From Fibrobacter succinogenes (lineage in GTDB: Bacteria; Fibrobacterota; Fibrobacteria; Fibrobacterales; Fibrobacteraceae): DNA of 39,583 bases. Within the stretch, counting starts at the first letter, position 1. Each line of letters starts with the position of its first letter. Position numbers and translations under genes: made by a program. Below the pieces are notes generated by a model. That model saw nothing but the letters and a program-made list of their open reading frames with translations. It was not told the DNA's origin and did no database searches. The DNA is taken from the NCBI GenBank assembly GCA_902800345.1, contig CADCDO010000023.1, positions 1 to 39,583 of the forward strand, in the 5' to 3' direction. Positions 1 to 8,181 of the stretch are shown here, in pieces.

Positions 1-861
1 GCGGCGATTTGCACACCGAGCCGCTATATGGCTGAAGCTCCTGAAGTTATCCGCAGCAATTACGACCATCCGGCGGCGCTGGCGGATGCTTGTGCAAAGT
101 CGGGTTCCTGGCTCATTCATTTCTCGACGTCCGAGATTTACGGGCGCACGTCGGCCGATTCTGGCTTGCTCGTTGAGGACGAATCCGAACTTACTTTTGG
201 GCCGGTGACGGCGAGCCGCTGGAGCTATGCGACCGCAAAGCTCTTGACGGAACGCTATATTGCGGGTCTCAAGAATTTGAAGTGGACCGTGGTTCGTCCG
301 TTCAACTTTGTCGGACCGTATATGGATTTTATGCCGGGCGTCGATGGCTCGGGCATTCCGCGCGTGCTGGCGAATTTTTCTTCGGCGCTTGTGCGCGGTG
401 AACCGCTGAAACTTGTGAATGGCGGTGTCGCAAAGCGCAGTTTTACGAGTGTTTTTGACGCCGTCGATTTTATGTTCGCGCTTTTTGAAGCGGGGCTAGC
501 AGGAAATTCTGTTGAAAAAGATGCAGGAAAGTCGCCGTTTTCGCAGGCGTTCAACGTCGGCAATCCGGATAACGAAATTACGATTGCGGAACTTGCGTAC
601 AAAATGCGTCGGATTTTCGCTGAAATCAAAGGCGTGAATGTTGAATCTGTTCCTGAGCCGGAGACTGTTTCGGGCGTTGAATATTATGGTGAAGGCTATG
701 ACGATTCCATGCGCCGCTTGCCATCGGTCGAAAAGGCGGAACGCTTGCTTGGCTTTAAAGCGCAGACGCCGATTGACGTTGTTCTGCGCGAATCACTGAC
801 GTGGTTTGTCGGACATTATAGCAATACAAGTCATCTTGATGCTGATTCTACGTCATCCTGA
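1..861 (+). CDS. ArnA-like NAD-dependent UDP-sugar decarboxylase/epimerase, 5' truncated by the window
   Basis: The reading frame is open from base 1, so the start and the N-terminal Rossmann glycine motif lie outside the window; an internal ATG at 28 is not the likely start. The visible part matches the extended SDR family, closest by eye to the dehydrogenase/decarboxylase domain of ArnA and to UDP-apiose/xylose synthases: AAICTPSRY near the start, HFSTSEIYG (with the S-E pair used by ArnA), the SYATAK catalytic Tyr-Lys motif, RPFNFVGP, an NVGNPDNE block, and YYGEGYDD followed by RRLPS near the C-terminus. It probably oxidises and decarboxylates UDP-glucuronate or a similar sugar in the cytoplasm for surface glycan or lipid modification. 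The glycosyltransferase 20 bp downstream fits that. The last codons and the TGA stop lie inside a dispersed GTCATCCTGAGC repeat. Family is confident; exact substrate is not. Confidence 0.85.
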   Translation, partial: AAICTPSRYMAEAPEVIRSNYDHPAALADACAKSGSWLIHFSTSEIYGRTSADSGLLVEDESELTFGPVTASRWSYATAKLLTERYIAGLKNLKWTVVRPFNFVGPYMDFMPGVDGSGIPRVLANFSSALVRGEPLKLVNGGVAKRSFTSVFDAVDFMFALFEAGLAGNSVEKDAGKSPFSQAFNVGNPDNEITIAELAYKMRRIFAEIKGVNVESVPEPETVSGVEYYGEGYDDSMRRLPSVEKAERLLGFKAQTPIDVVLRESLTWFVGHYSNTSHLDADSTSS

Positions 862-880
862 GCAGTGCGAAGGATCCAGT
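844..880 (+). repeat. GTCATCCTGAGC...GGATCCAG dispersed repeat (REP-like), gene-overlapping copy
   Basis: The segment contains CGTCATCCTGAGC and GCGAAGGATCCAG, the two ends of a repeat also seen near 24401-24492, 31460-31590, 32055-32088 and 37275-37404. Its first 20 bases (GATTCTACGTCATCCTGAGC) recur exactly at 31460-31479. This copy supplies the TGA stop (859-861) of the upstream gene and the AAGGA (870-874) placed 7 bases before the next ATG. Confidence 0.8.
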
Positions 881-881
881 T

Positions 882-1694
882 ATGTCTTGCCCTGCGATAG
901 ACTATTTTATCTTCGTTCCTGCGTATAACGTAGAAAAGACTCTTTGCGAAGTTCTTTCTAGAATTGACGAATCCGTTTTGGTGCGTTCGCAGGTTCTTGT
1001 AATTGATGACGGTTCGCACGATGGTACGGCACTGGCATTTCAAAAATTTATTGAATCGGATTATTTGAACGTTCCAGTGAATGTAGAATGCGATGATGAT
1101 TTTGGAAGTTCGCAAAATGCGGAACGTGCGAAAGTCCTGAGAAATCATTTCGAATATTTGAAGTTTGAACAAAATAGCGGCTATGGTGCCGTTGTTAAAA
1201 AAGGAATTGCCGCAGGACTTGCTTCCGGTGCTGCGTTTGTCGCTTGTTTGCACGGCGACGGTCAATACCCCGCTGAAAAATTGGGCGAGTTCTTTGACGA
1301 AATGGAAAATCGCAACCTCGACTTGCTACAAGGTTCACGACATGCGGTGGCCGGTAGCGCAAAGGCTGGCAACATGCCTTTGTACAAGCGGATTGGCGGT
1401 GCTCTCCTCACTGCTATTGAGAACAGAGCTTTTCGTGTAAGGCTTACGGACCGTCACAGCGGTTTTATCGTTTATTCTTCGCGCTTCTTGGAAACGGTGG
1501 ATTTGAATCGCCTCAGTCCTTCGTTTGATATTGACTTGGAACTTATTGCGATTGCCGATGCTCGCAATTTTGCCATAGCGGAACTGCCTATTCCCACGCG
1601 CTATGCCGACGAAAAGTCGAACCTCAACGTGGTTACGTATGGATTGCGCGTTTTGCGTCAAGTTTGGCGAAGAATGCGGTGTAAGAATACCTAG
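882..1694 (+). CDS. Family 2 glycosyltransferase (dolichyl/undecaprenyl-phosphate sugar transferase-like)
   Basis: This is a 270-residue GT-A fold glycosyltransferase of family GT2. The N-terminus reads FVPAYNVEKTL, followed by VIDDGSHDGT (nucleotide-binding Asp pair), then NSGYGAVVKKGI and the HGDGQYP block that carries the metal-binding DxD-like motif, and finally RHSGF. These are typical of DPM1/ArnC-type enzymes that move a sugar from a nucleotide to a polyprenyl phosphate. About 30 extra residues separate the DDGS and NSGYG blocks. No C-terminal membrane segment is visible, so it may act as a soluble or peripheral enzyme. The ATG at 882 is preceded by AAGGA at good spacing, donated by the repeat that overlaps the previous stop. 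With the ArnA-like gene before it, a role in lipid or surface-glycan decoration is plausible, but donor and acceptor cannot be read from the sequence. Confidence 0.85.
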   Translation: MSCPAIDYFIFVPAYNVEKTLCEVLSRIDESVLVRSQVLVIDDGSHDGTALAFQKFIESDYLNVPVNVECDDDFGSSQNAERAKVLRNHFEYLKFEQNSGYGAVVKKGIAAGLASGAAFVACLHGDGQYPAEKLGEFFDEMENRNLDLLQGSRHAVAGSAKAGNMPLYKRIGGALLTAIENRAFRVRLTDRHSGFIVYSSRFLETVDLNRLSPSFDIDLELIAIADARNFAIAELPIPTRYADEKSNLNVVTYGLRVLRQVWRRMRCKNT

Positions 1695-1755
1695 TTATAC
1701 TAACGAAAATCCAATAACTAGCGACTATCGAACAATAACTATATATATTTAAAGC

Positions 1756-2667
1756 ATGGTTAAAGATTTAATTCATGCTCTAAATAATGTTTTGCTGGGG
1801 AAACAAGATCAAGTGGAAATGCTTGTGATGGCGCTCCTCGCAGATGGTCACGTGCTCATCGAGGATGTGCCGGGAACAGGCAAGACGACGATTGCAAAAG
1901 CTCTTGCGGCGGCTATCGGGGCGGACTTTGCGCGAATCCAGTTTACGCCGGATTTGCTCCCGGCGGATGTGACGGGCGGTGCCGTGTTCAAGGCGAATAC
2001 GGGCGAGTTCGAAATCCGCAAGGGGCCTGTGTTTACGCAGGTCTTGCTCGCAGACGAAATCAACCGCGCGTCTCCGCGAACGCAGAGTGCATTGTTGGAA
2101 GCGATGGAAGAACGCCAGGTTTCGCTGGAGGGTGAACGGTATGCGCTCCCGAAATTGTTCATGGTGCTTGCGACAGAAAACCCCGTGGAATTCCATGGCG
2201 TGTTTCCGTTGCCCGAAGCGCAGATGGACCGTTTCCTGATTCGTTTGTCGCTTGGCTATCCGACATCGGAGACGGAACTGAATATTTTGCGTGCGCATCG
2301 TGACGGACGCCCGCTTGATACGCTCAAGGCGGTAACGACTCCGGACGAAGTGATTGCGGCCCGGAATGATGTCCGCAAGATTCACATCGACGAATCGCTT
2401 GAAACGTACGTGGTTTCGCTGGTGCAGGCGACTCGCGTGAATCCGGCTGTGCGTCTGGCGGCAAGCCCGCGTGCAGGAATCAACATCATCAAAATGGCGC
2501 AAGCGTGTGCGTATGTCGCTGGCCGTGATTTCGTGAATCCCGATGACATTCAGCATGTATTTTACCCGGTGATGGAACATCGCGTGTTCGCCAAGGATTC
2601 CAATACGCCTGGCGCTTCAAGACAAATTCTCGAAGGCATCCTGAAACAGGTGAAAGTGCCGAAGTAA
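1756..2667 (+). CDS. MoxR-family AAA+ ATPase
   Basis: A 303-residue MoxR AAA+ ATPase. It shows Walker A at about 36-45 (EDVPGTGKTT, Lys43), the MoxR block around FTPDLLPADVTG, Walker B as LLADEINRASPRTQ followed by ALLEAMEERQVS, and the sensor region ATENPVEFHG-FPLPEAQMDRF. MoxR ATPases are thought to act as chaperones that remodel or assemble partners, very often VWA or DUF58 proteins encoded next door. Here a DUF58 gene and a membrane transglutaminase gene follow on the same strand, so the three probably form an operon. No strong Shine-Dalgarno is visible before the ATG at 1756; the upstream sequence is AT-rich with TATATA stretches. Family assignment is very secure; the client protein is inferred. 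Confidence 0.95.
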   Translation: MVKDLIHALNNVLLGKQDQVEMLVMALLADGHVLIEDVPGTGKTTIAKALAAAIGADFARIQFTPDLLPADVTGGAVFKANTGEFEIRKGPVFTQVLLADEINRASPRTQSALLEAMEERQVSLEGERYALPKLFMVLATENPVEFHGVFPLPEAQMDRFLIRLSLGYPTSETELNILRAHRDGRPLDTLKAVTTPDEVIAARNDVRKIHIDESLETYVVSLVQATRVNPAVRLAASPRAGINIIKMAQACAYVAGRDFVNPDDIQHVFYPVMEHRVFAKDSNTPGASRQILEGILKQVKVPK

Positions 2668-2715
2668 TGATGTGATAATCGTCCGCGCATCCCGATTACT
2701 AACCACTAAAATCTC

Positions 2716-2758
2716 ATAACCCCAAAGCGCCTTTGGCGCGACCCCATACCCCATAGCC
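2716..2758 (-). repeat. CTATGGGGTATGGGGTCGC dispersed repeat, copy 1
   Basis: Read on the minus strand, 2738-2756 is exactly the 19-base word CTATGGGGTATGGGGTCGC found on the plus strand at 23400-23418; a related, more divergent copy lies at 31926-31995. The element sits in the gap between the MoxR and DUF58 genes and covers the weak upstream ATG at 2762. Confidence 0.7.
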
Positions 2759-2800
2759 CAAATGTCCCTTTTCCATTTCTTTATAAACGCAATTCCTCGG

Positions 2801-2824
2801 AGCCCCAAGCGCAAGGGGCTTTTG
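2801..2824 (+). promoter_or_regulatory. Hairpin enclosing the Shine-Dalgarno of the DUF58 gene
   Basis: AGCCCC (2801-2806) pairs perfectly with GGGGCT (2815-2820) across the loop AAGCGCAA. The GGGG that would act as ribosome binding site for the ATG at 2825 is within the 3' arm, so folding would hide it. A weak terminator (the stem is followed by TTT) is the alternative reading. Confidence 0.45.
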
Positions 2825-4066
2825 ATGCGTTTGTACTACATTTGGCAAGAAGGCTTTACGCAGGTGGGGCATGCTGCTGCGGCACTTTTGATGTTTTCGA
2901 TGTTCGCGGGGGCGGTGCCTGGATTTTGGGCGGCGTGGGTGTTTTGCGGTCTTGACTTCATGTACTTTTTGGCGCTTGTGCCGTGCCTTTTCATGACGGC
3001 CCGAAAGAGCAAGTTCAAGACGGATAATATTACGGTTCGGAACGTTTACGAAGGGGAAATCGCGACCGTTAGTTTACAAGTTCATGCTGTAGATAAGCTA
3101 AATGCGGTGTCGCTTGGATGTTTCCGCATGGAATCCTCTTTAAAGTGCGAAGAGTCTGCGCTTGTTGCTGTTGCTGCTGGCGAAACGATGGAACTCTCGT
3201 GTAAAATCCAGACGAAAAAACGTGGAGCATTTGATATCCCGAAAGTGTCCGTGATTGTTCCTGAAATCAATGGCGCTTTGCGTTATGCTGCGAATTCTGG
3301 AAAGGCGGAACTGCTTGTGTTCCCGCGGCCGTTGCGTGTGAGTGCATTTCCGTTTTTGACATCGGGCGCGAGCGGTATTGTATTTGCTCCGCTTTTGATG
3401 CCGAGTCTTACGCGGGGAATGAATTTTGTAGGCGTGCGTGAATATCGTGAGGGCGATTCCTTGCGAGATTTACATCACAAGGCGTTTGCCCGTTATGGTA
3501 AACCGTTCACGAAAGAATTCGAGACGGAACGCGGTGCGGGAGCGATTCTCGTTTTGGATGTGACTGCTCGGAACTTGCGCGAGAAAGCCGCTGTCGAAAT
3601 GCTGATCCGCTTGGCGGCAGGCGTTGGCCTTTGGCTTCTGGAGCGGAGCGCGCTTGGACGTTTCTTTATCGGTGATGACGAAATCCCGCTTGTGCAAGGG
3701 GATGGTGGCGAGAGTCTCTTGGAATCTCTTGCGCGAATTCCGCCTGCGTCGCTTTTGAAATCAGGCGCGTTCTGGAATGTTCGAAATACGCAGAATGTCC
3801 GGGATTCGCAGAACGCTCGAAAAACTGGCGATTCTGCAAATGCGCGTAAACTTTGGTCGCCAGCGGCTCGCCCTCTTGGGCCTGTGCTTCGTTTGGGGCT
3901 GTTTGCGACCGAGGATCCGCTAGTGCATAAGCAGGTCATTTTGGACACTCGCGCAAAAAATTCCGACGATTCGAAATCAGCGATTTCTGACGATGTTCTG
4001 GCGGTCAACGTGGCGCATCTCGAACAATCCTTTGAATTGTCACGCGATACGGAGGTGAGCTTATGA
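2825..4066 (+). CDS. DUF58 domain protein (MoxR partner)
   Basis: This DUF58 protein has about 413 residues from the start chosen here. Two hydrophobic segments near the N-terminus (about residues 12-55) anchor it in the inner membrane. The DUF58 signature follows in the second half: GMNFVGVREYREGD, SLRDLHHKAFARYGKP, then FETERGAGAILVLDV, which begins the von Willebrand A-like fold. The frame is open back to an ATG at 2762, but that ATG has no Shine-Dalgarno and lies beside a dispersed repeat, whereas the ATG at 2825 follows AAGGGG by 6-7 bases. An odd asparagine/arginine-rich stretch with an imperfect repeat (NVRNTQ, NVRDSQ, NARKTG) is encoded near 3775-3845. The gene ends in an ATGA overlap with the transglutaminase gene, a sign of translational coupling. 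The MoxR-DUF58-transglutaminase order is widely conserved; the biochemical role of DUF58 is unknown. Confidence 0.9.
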   Translation: MRLYYIWQEGFTQVGHAAAALLMFSMFAGAVPGFWAAWVFCGLDFMYFLALVPCLFMTARKSKFKTDNITVRNVYEGEIATVSLQVHAVDKLNAVSLGCFRMESSLKCEESALVAVAAGETMELSCKIQTKKRGAFDIPKVSVIVPEINGALRYAANSGKAELLVFPRPLRVSAFPFLTSGASGIVFAPLLMPSLTRGMNFVGVREYREGDSLRDLHHKAFARYGKPFTKEFETERGAGAILVLDVTARNLREKAAVEMLIRLAAGVGLWLLERSALGRFFIGDDEIPLVQGDGGESLLESLARIPPASLLKSGAFWNVRNTQNVRDSQNARKTGDSANARKLWSPAARPLGPVLRLGLFATEDPLVHKQVILDTRAKNSDDSKSAISDDVLAVNVAHLEQSFELSRDTEVSL

Positions 4067-6069
4067 CGAACTTCCGTGAAATTTGCAAGACGGTTTTCTT
4101 CTGCATTGTTTCCTTTAATTTGGGCATTTCTAGCGGACTTGAAATTCTCGGCTTTATTTTTGCGGGTCTGTTTATCGCGATTCACGTGAAGCAGCATTTG
4201 CTTTCGAAAAAATCGCCAACGCTTTCACTAGAACTTTTGTCGGCGCAGCACAAAACCCCGCGTTACAGAAAACTATTCGCGTACGGTGCGATTGTCCCTT
4301 GTGCGTTGTGGTGGGTACTGACTCCGAGTGTTGAATCCGGCGTTTCTCCGTATCTAGTCTTTATTCCGGCGTGGTACATGCTTTATTTGGCATGGCTGCA
4401 GAAACGGAGCCTCGGGAATGGCGGCTACGAAGTCTTTGTCGTCTTCAACGGCGTGGCGGTACTTTTTATGGGATTGTTCCATGCTCCCCGTGCGTGCGTG
4501 TTGAGCGGAATCGTGGCTTTGTTGCTAGCTGTTTATGCGTTCGGGCGCCCCCGCGTGGCGTTGTATAAGTACCTTCTTTTTATTCTTTTGTATGCAGGAC
4601 TGTGTGGTTCGTCTTATCTCGGTTTTAAATATTGGAAAAGCAACCGCTATTACAGTGGGCGTTGGGCCGAAGATTACTATGTAAGGAACCGAGTGATGGG
4701 CTTTGATCCGGTGGCGGCCTTGGGGTCTTTTTCGAGCAATTACAATTCCAAGTACAATAGTGAAATTGTCTTGCGTCTTTGGGATACGCTTGCTCCAAAC
4801 TACTTGCGTGCCGCTGCTTACGAAAAATATGTGGCCGGTATCTGGAAACTCCCGGCGAAAGCGGAAAAGAAACTTTATCCGTCGCGTTATCACGTAGATT
4901 ATGCCGTTTTTGAAACGGAAGATTCTGTTGCCGCTGCTCCGGACGTCAAGTCGGTTTGGGTGCAGGCGACGCTTGACAATTTTGGCTTTATGTTTGCGGC
5001 GCCGAATGCGGTCGGCGTGGCGAGTAAGAATGCGGACTCGCTGGATTATTATTCGACGAACGTCTTTGCAGGGGCGAACGGAACGCGCAGCGACTGGTAT
5101 TATTATGTTTCGGATTCTGCAGAAAGCCTTGCTATTGCGGCTTCGGACAGCGACTCTTCTAAACTGGATTCCGCGTTCTTGCAGATTCCGAATAAAGAAA
5201 TTGAACTTCTGGATTCGGTGGCGGTTGCGATGGCTCTCCCTCGGCAACAGGTTTCGGGTACATCTGAATTTGCCGTTGCGAATTTAAAGACAATTCAAGA
5301 CTATTTTATCCAAAACTTCAACTACTCGTTCACTGTTTCTGGCTTCAGGGCAAATTCAAAAACGGATCCGTTAGTCCGGTTCTGGAAAAACAAGGAAGGC
5401 TACTGCGAGTATTATGCGACGCTTGCGACGCTTCTTTTGCGCTATCAGGGAATCCCGGCGCGTTATGTGACCGGCTTTGCGAACCCGGAACGTGTCCCGG
5501 GCCGTCCTTACGTGACGTTCCGCCGTCGCCACAGCCATGCGTGGGTCGAAGTCTATATCGACCGCAAGTGGTACATCTATGATCCGACACCGCCTTTGAC
5601 GGAGATGACTTTTGCGAATCCTTCCTGGTTCGCTGTAAAGTTGGAGGGGCTGAAAGGTCGTTTCTCCTATATTCTCCATTTGCTGAAGGACGGCGAATGG
5701 CGGCGAGTTGTCGATAGCTGGCAGACGACTTCGGAACGCATCGTTGGAAGCCCCGTTCTTTATGTTGTTTTGACGGTGCTGTTAGCAATTTTTATGGGCC
5801 TGAAATTCCGCAGGCGTCGGTCCCGCATTCAACATGCAGTTTCGAAAGATGCCGCTCGCTGGATTGCTCTCCTTGAAAATGCCGAAAAACGCTTGACCCG
5901 GTTCGGTTTTGTTCGCTTGCCCGGCGAAACCGTTTCTGCATTTGCCAAACGGGTGGAACAAACGTCAAAAAAGGCGAGCCCTGAGGACTCGCTTTATGAA
6001 CATGCATGTGCAGCCGCCTTAAATCAGCTGCATGAATATGAGAATAATCGCTGGCGTTCGGGAACTTAG
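4063..6069 (+). CDS. TgpA-like membrane protein with transglutaminase-like catalytic domain
   Basis: A 668-residue protein built like TgpA (DUF3488 plus transglutaminase core). About six hydrophobic segments fill residues 1-190. A large exported region follows, and the catalytic core at about 440-515 has the Cys-His-Asp triad: Cys448 in KEGYCEYYA, His492 in HSHAWVEVY, and Asp507 in WYIYDPTPP. One more membrane segment lies near 563-583, then a cytoplasmic C-terminal tail. In Pseudomonas, TgpA is an essential inner-membrane protein with a periplasmic transglutaminase fold; whether the family makes cross-links or cuts them, and on what substrate, is not established. The start overlaps the DUF58 stop (ATGA). 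The stop overlaps the stop of the convergent lipoprotein gene by four bases. Confidence 0.92.
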   Translation: MTNFREICKTVFFCIVSFNLGISSGLEILGFIFAGLFIAIHVKQHLLSKKSPTLSLELLSAQHKTPRYRKLFAYGAIVPCALWWVLTPSVESGVSPYLVFIPAWYMLYLAWLQKRSLGNGGYEVFVVFNGVAVLFMGLFHAPRACVLSGIVALLLAVYAFGRPRVALYKYLLFILLYAGLCGSSYLGFKYWKSNRYYSGRWAEDYYVRNRVMGFDPVAALGSFSSNYNSKYNSEIVLRLWDTLAPNYLRAAAYEKYVAGIWKLPAKAEKKLYPSRYHVDYAVFETEDSVAAAPDVKSVWVQATLDNFGFMFAAPNAVGVASKNADSLDYYSTNVFAGANGTRSDWYYYVSDSAESLAIAASDSDSSKLDSAFLQIPNKEIELLDSVAVAMALPRQQVSGTSEFAVANLKTIQDYFIQNFNYSFTVSGFRANSKTDPLVRFWKNKEGYCEYYATLATLLLRYQGIPARYVTGFANPERVPGRPYVTFRRRHSHAWVEVYIDRKWYIYDPTPPLTEMTFANPSWFAVKLEGLKGRFSYILHLLKDGEWRRVVDSWQTTSERIVGSPVLYVVLTVLLAIFMGLKFRRRRSRIQHAVSKDAARWIALLENAEKRLTRFGFVRLPGETVSAFAKRVEQTSKKASPEDSLYEHACAAALNQLHEYENNRWRSGT

Positions 6070-6611
6070 TTCGCCGAGACGAAGGTGTAGATTTCGGTTG
6101 TGCTCCTGTAATCTACTGCATCTTCATCCTTCATTTCTGGCTCCATGAAGAACTTTTCAGGGAATTTCATGGTGACCGAGGCACCTTCTGCCTTGATTTC
6201 CGGCATGATGATGATATCGTTTTTCGTCATACATTCATTACCGATATTTGCGTAAAGACTAAGCGAATTGCCAACGATGGCCCAGTCTCCGTAGGTTTTG
6301 GCCGAACAGCCCGTTTTGCTCAGAGGGGAGTTTATAAATTCAAATTTGTTTTTTTGCTTTTCGTCGATGTAGAATCGAAGCGTTGCCGGGCTTGATTTGA
6401 AATCGTGACTTGGATGGATTATAGTGACGACGTCATTTCCTGCGCTACGAGGTACTGTTGGGCCATCGATGCTCCAGGTGCCCATGACGCAGTCGTTTGT
6501 GAGTCCTACGGCGCATTGTTCCGCCTTGGACGGAGGGGTTGTGCTAGATTCGCCACAGGCGGTGAATAGGGTTGCCGCTACAGCAAGGGATGCCAAAAAT
6601 TTGATTGTCAT
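6066..6611 (-). CDS. Small lipoprotein of unknown function
   Basis: From the ATG at 6611 the product is 181 residues and starts with a clear lipoprotein signal: MTIKFLASLAVAATLFTAC, with the lipobox Cys at residue 19, followed by a short Ser/Thr/Pro linker. The frame is open further upstream (to 6671), but the start at 6611 has GAGGAT upstream and gives a proper signal peptide. The mature part is rich in Thr and Lys, has several cysteines, and shows no family I can name. It resembles the small lipocalin-like or heat-labile-inhibitor-like lipoproteins common in Fibrobacter, but this is only an impression. Its stop overlaps the convergent TgpA-like gene by four bases, and its promoter must lie in the gap shared with the divergent esterase gene. 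Confidence 0.75.
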   Translation of the reverse strand: MTIKFLASLAVAATLFTACGESSTTPPSKAEQCAVGLTNDCVMGTWSIDGPTVPRSAGNDVVTIIHPSHDFKSSPATLRFYIDEKQKNKFEFINSPLSKTGCSAKTYGDWAIVGNSLSLYANIGNECMTKNDIIIMPEIKAEGASVTMKFPEKFFMEPEMKDEDAVDYRSTTEIYTFVSAN

Positions 6612-6654
6612 AGAAATCCTCGATTTATGTTCTGAATATAAATAAAAAATTTGT

Positions 6655-6731
6655 TTTGCAGATATTACCAATGTGTTTTACCAAATTTTTACTAAAGAAA
6701 GCAAAAGAATAATGTATATATGGAATGGTTG
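6655..6731 (+). promoter_or_regulatory. Promoter/leader region conserved between the two CE6 esterase genes (copy 1)
   Basis: The stretch before the first esterase resembles the one before the second (8182-8263): TTGCAGA, then TTTTAcCA, then TAAAGAAA, then an AT-rich TATATAT stretch, then GTTGGGGG. This suggests a co-duplicated promoter. The exact -10 and -35 boxes are uncertain. Confidence 0.4.
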
Positions 6732-6732
6732 G

Positions 6733-6759
6733 GGGACGCTATCCTTGCGTCCCAAGGAG
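6733..6759 (+). promoter_or_regulatory. 5' UTR hairpin abutting the Shine-Dalgarno, CE6 gene 1
   Basis: GGGACGC (6733-6739) and GCGTCCC (6747-6753) form a perfect 7-bp stem with a 7-base loop. The ribosome binding site AAGGAG (6754-6759) follows directly, 6 bases before the ATG at 6766. The paralogue has a different-sequence hairpin at the same place. Confidence 0.6.
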
Positions 6760-6765
6760 TGCTGT

Positions 6766-8040
6766 ATGAAAGTCTCGCATATCGTGAGCTTGTTTTTCGG
6801 ATTTGGACTCGCCGTTTCGTCATTTGCGGCTCCGGATCCTAACTTCCACATTTATCTCGCGTTTGGCCAGTCCAACATGGAAGGCCAGGGTGATATCGGG
6901 TCGCAGGACAAATCTGTCGACGAACGATTCCAGTTGCTCTGGTCCGCAGATGCTGGGTCTTGTAACCAGGGCGCATCCAAGGGAAAATGGATCAAGGCGG
7001 TTCCGCCGCTGGCCCATTGCCAGGGGGCGAAACTGGGTCCGGCCGACTATTTCGGGCGTACCATGGTCGAAAAGACGGATCCCCAGATCAAGGTGGGTAT
7101 CATCGTGGTCGCTGTGGCGGGGTGCAGTATCGACTTGTTTGACAAGAACGGCTATGCAAATTACGCGAGGTCGCAGCAGAGCTGGATGACCCAGCGAATC
7201 AACACGTATGGCGGCAATCCCTACGGTCGTATGATCGAAATGGCCAAGAAGGCGCAGGAAGAAGGCGTCATCAAGGGTATCATTTTCCATCAGGGCGAAA
7301 CGGATGCCGGTAACGGCCAGTGGCCCTCCAAGGTCAAGAATGTCTACGACAACATCATCAAGGATTTGGGCCTTGGGAGCGATATCCCGTTCCTCGCGGG
7401 CGAAGTCCTGCGTAGCGGCGTGAGCAGTGGTGCCAACAACAACATCGCGAAACTCCCGCAACAGTCCAAGAACTTCTACGTGGTCTCTTCTGAAGGGTTC
7501 AACCAGGCTCTGGGCGATGGCCAGAACGTCCATTTCACTTCGCAGGAATACCGCGACTTTGGCAAGCGTTATGGCGAAAAGATGATCGAGGTCTTGGGCG
7601 ACAAGATTAAACCCGCAGCTTCTGCGGTGTCGAGCAGCAGCGAGGCACCGGCATCGTCGGCGACGGCCCCGGCTTCGTCCGAGCGCGTGGCCAGCAGTTC
7701 GTCGAGATCGCATAGAAGCAGCAACAGTCATGGATTTGGTTTGAGTAGTTCTACGACGGGGGGCATTGTCATTCCGAATGCAACGCATGTGTTGTCCGTG
7801 GGCAAGGTCGCATTTGATGGCAATATGCTTCAGGTGCCGCTTACGGTTATGCGCACGGGTGTGGTTCATGTTCGCCTTTATTCCGTGCTTGGTAACGAAG
7901 TCGCCAGTATCGCGGATGTCATGAATAGGGGGGCAAACAGTGTCCAGATTTCTAGGAAGAACATCCCTTCCGGCGTCTATATGATGAGCGTCCAGATGGG
8001 TTCTTCGAGCATAACCAAGCGCATCGAATTGAACCGTTGA
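6766..8040 (+). CDS. Secreted CE6-like (SGNH) carbohydrate acetylesterase with Ser-rich linker and T9SS-type C-terminal domain
   Basis: The product is 424 residues from the ATG at 6766, which follows AAGGAG; the open frame upstream of it is not used. Residues 1-22 are a signal peptide ending SFAA. The esterase domain (about 26-285) is of the sialate O-acetylesterase/CE6 SGNH type: AFGQSNMEGQG carries the nucleophile Ser36, FHQGETDAG is the second conserved block, and VHFTSQEYRDFGKRY carries the likely catalytic His. A serine-rich linker follows (about 290-330, many SSSS runs), typical of Fibrobacter. The last ~75 residues resemble a T9SS type A sorting domain: LYSVLGNEV, IPSGVYMMSVQ, then TKRIELNR. 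CE6 enzymes remove acetyl groups from xylan or related hemicelluloses, so this is probably an outer-surface or secreted deacetylase. Substrate is inferred. Confidence 0.85.
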   Translation: MKVSHIVSLFFGFGLAVSSFAAPDPNFHIYLAFGQSNMEGQGDIGSQDKSVDERFQLLWSADAGSCNQGASKGKWIKAVPPLAHCQGAKLGPADYFGRTMVEKTDPQIKVGIIVVAVAGCSIDLFDKNGYANYARSQQSWMTQRINTYGGNPYGRMIEMAKKAQEEGVIKGIIFHQGETDAGNGQWPSKVKNVYDNIIKDLGLGSDIPFLAGEVLRSGVSSGANNNIAKLPQQSKNFYVVSSEGFNQALGDGQNVHFTSQEYRDFGKRYGEKMIEVLGDKIKPAASAVSSSSEAPASSATAPASSERVASSSSRSHRSSNSHGFGLSSSTTGGIVIPNATHVLSVGKVAFDGNMLQVPLTVMRTGVVHVRLYSVLGNEVASIADVMNRGANSVQISRKNIPSGVYMMSVQMGSSSITKRIELNR

Positions 8041-8090
8041 TTAGATCTTGTAATACGTCATCTTCGGTTATGTCGTTTTGACGCAACGTC

Positions 8091-8123
8091 ACCCCGTGCT
8101 TAGTCACGGGGTCTTTTTTTTTT
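8091..8123 (+). terminator. Rho-independent terminator after CE6 gene 1
   Basis: ACCCCGTG (8091-8098) pairs perfectly with CACGGGGT (8105-8112) around CTTAGT, followed by C and ten T residues (8114-8123). It lies 50 bases after the stop, so the two esterase genes are probably transcribed separately. Confidence 0.9.
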
Positions 8124-8181
8124 ATGCACCAAGGGACGTTGCATCTCCAATGATGTACAGTGCGTGGATTCTGACTTGCTT

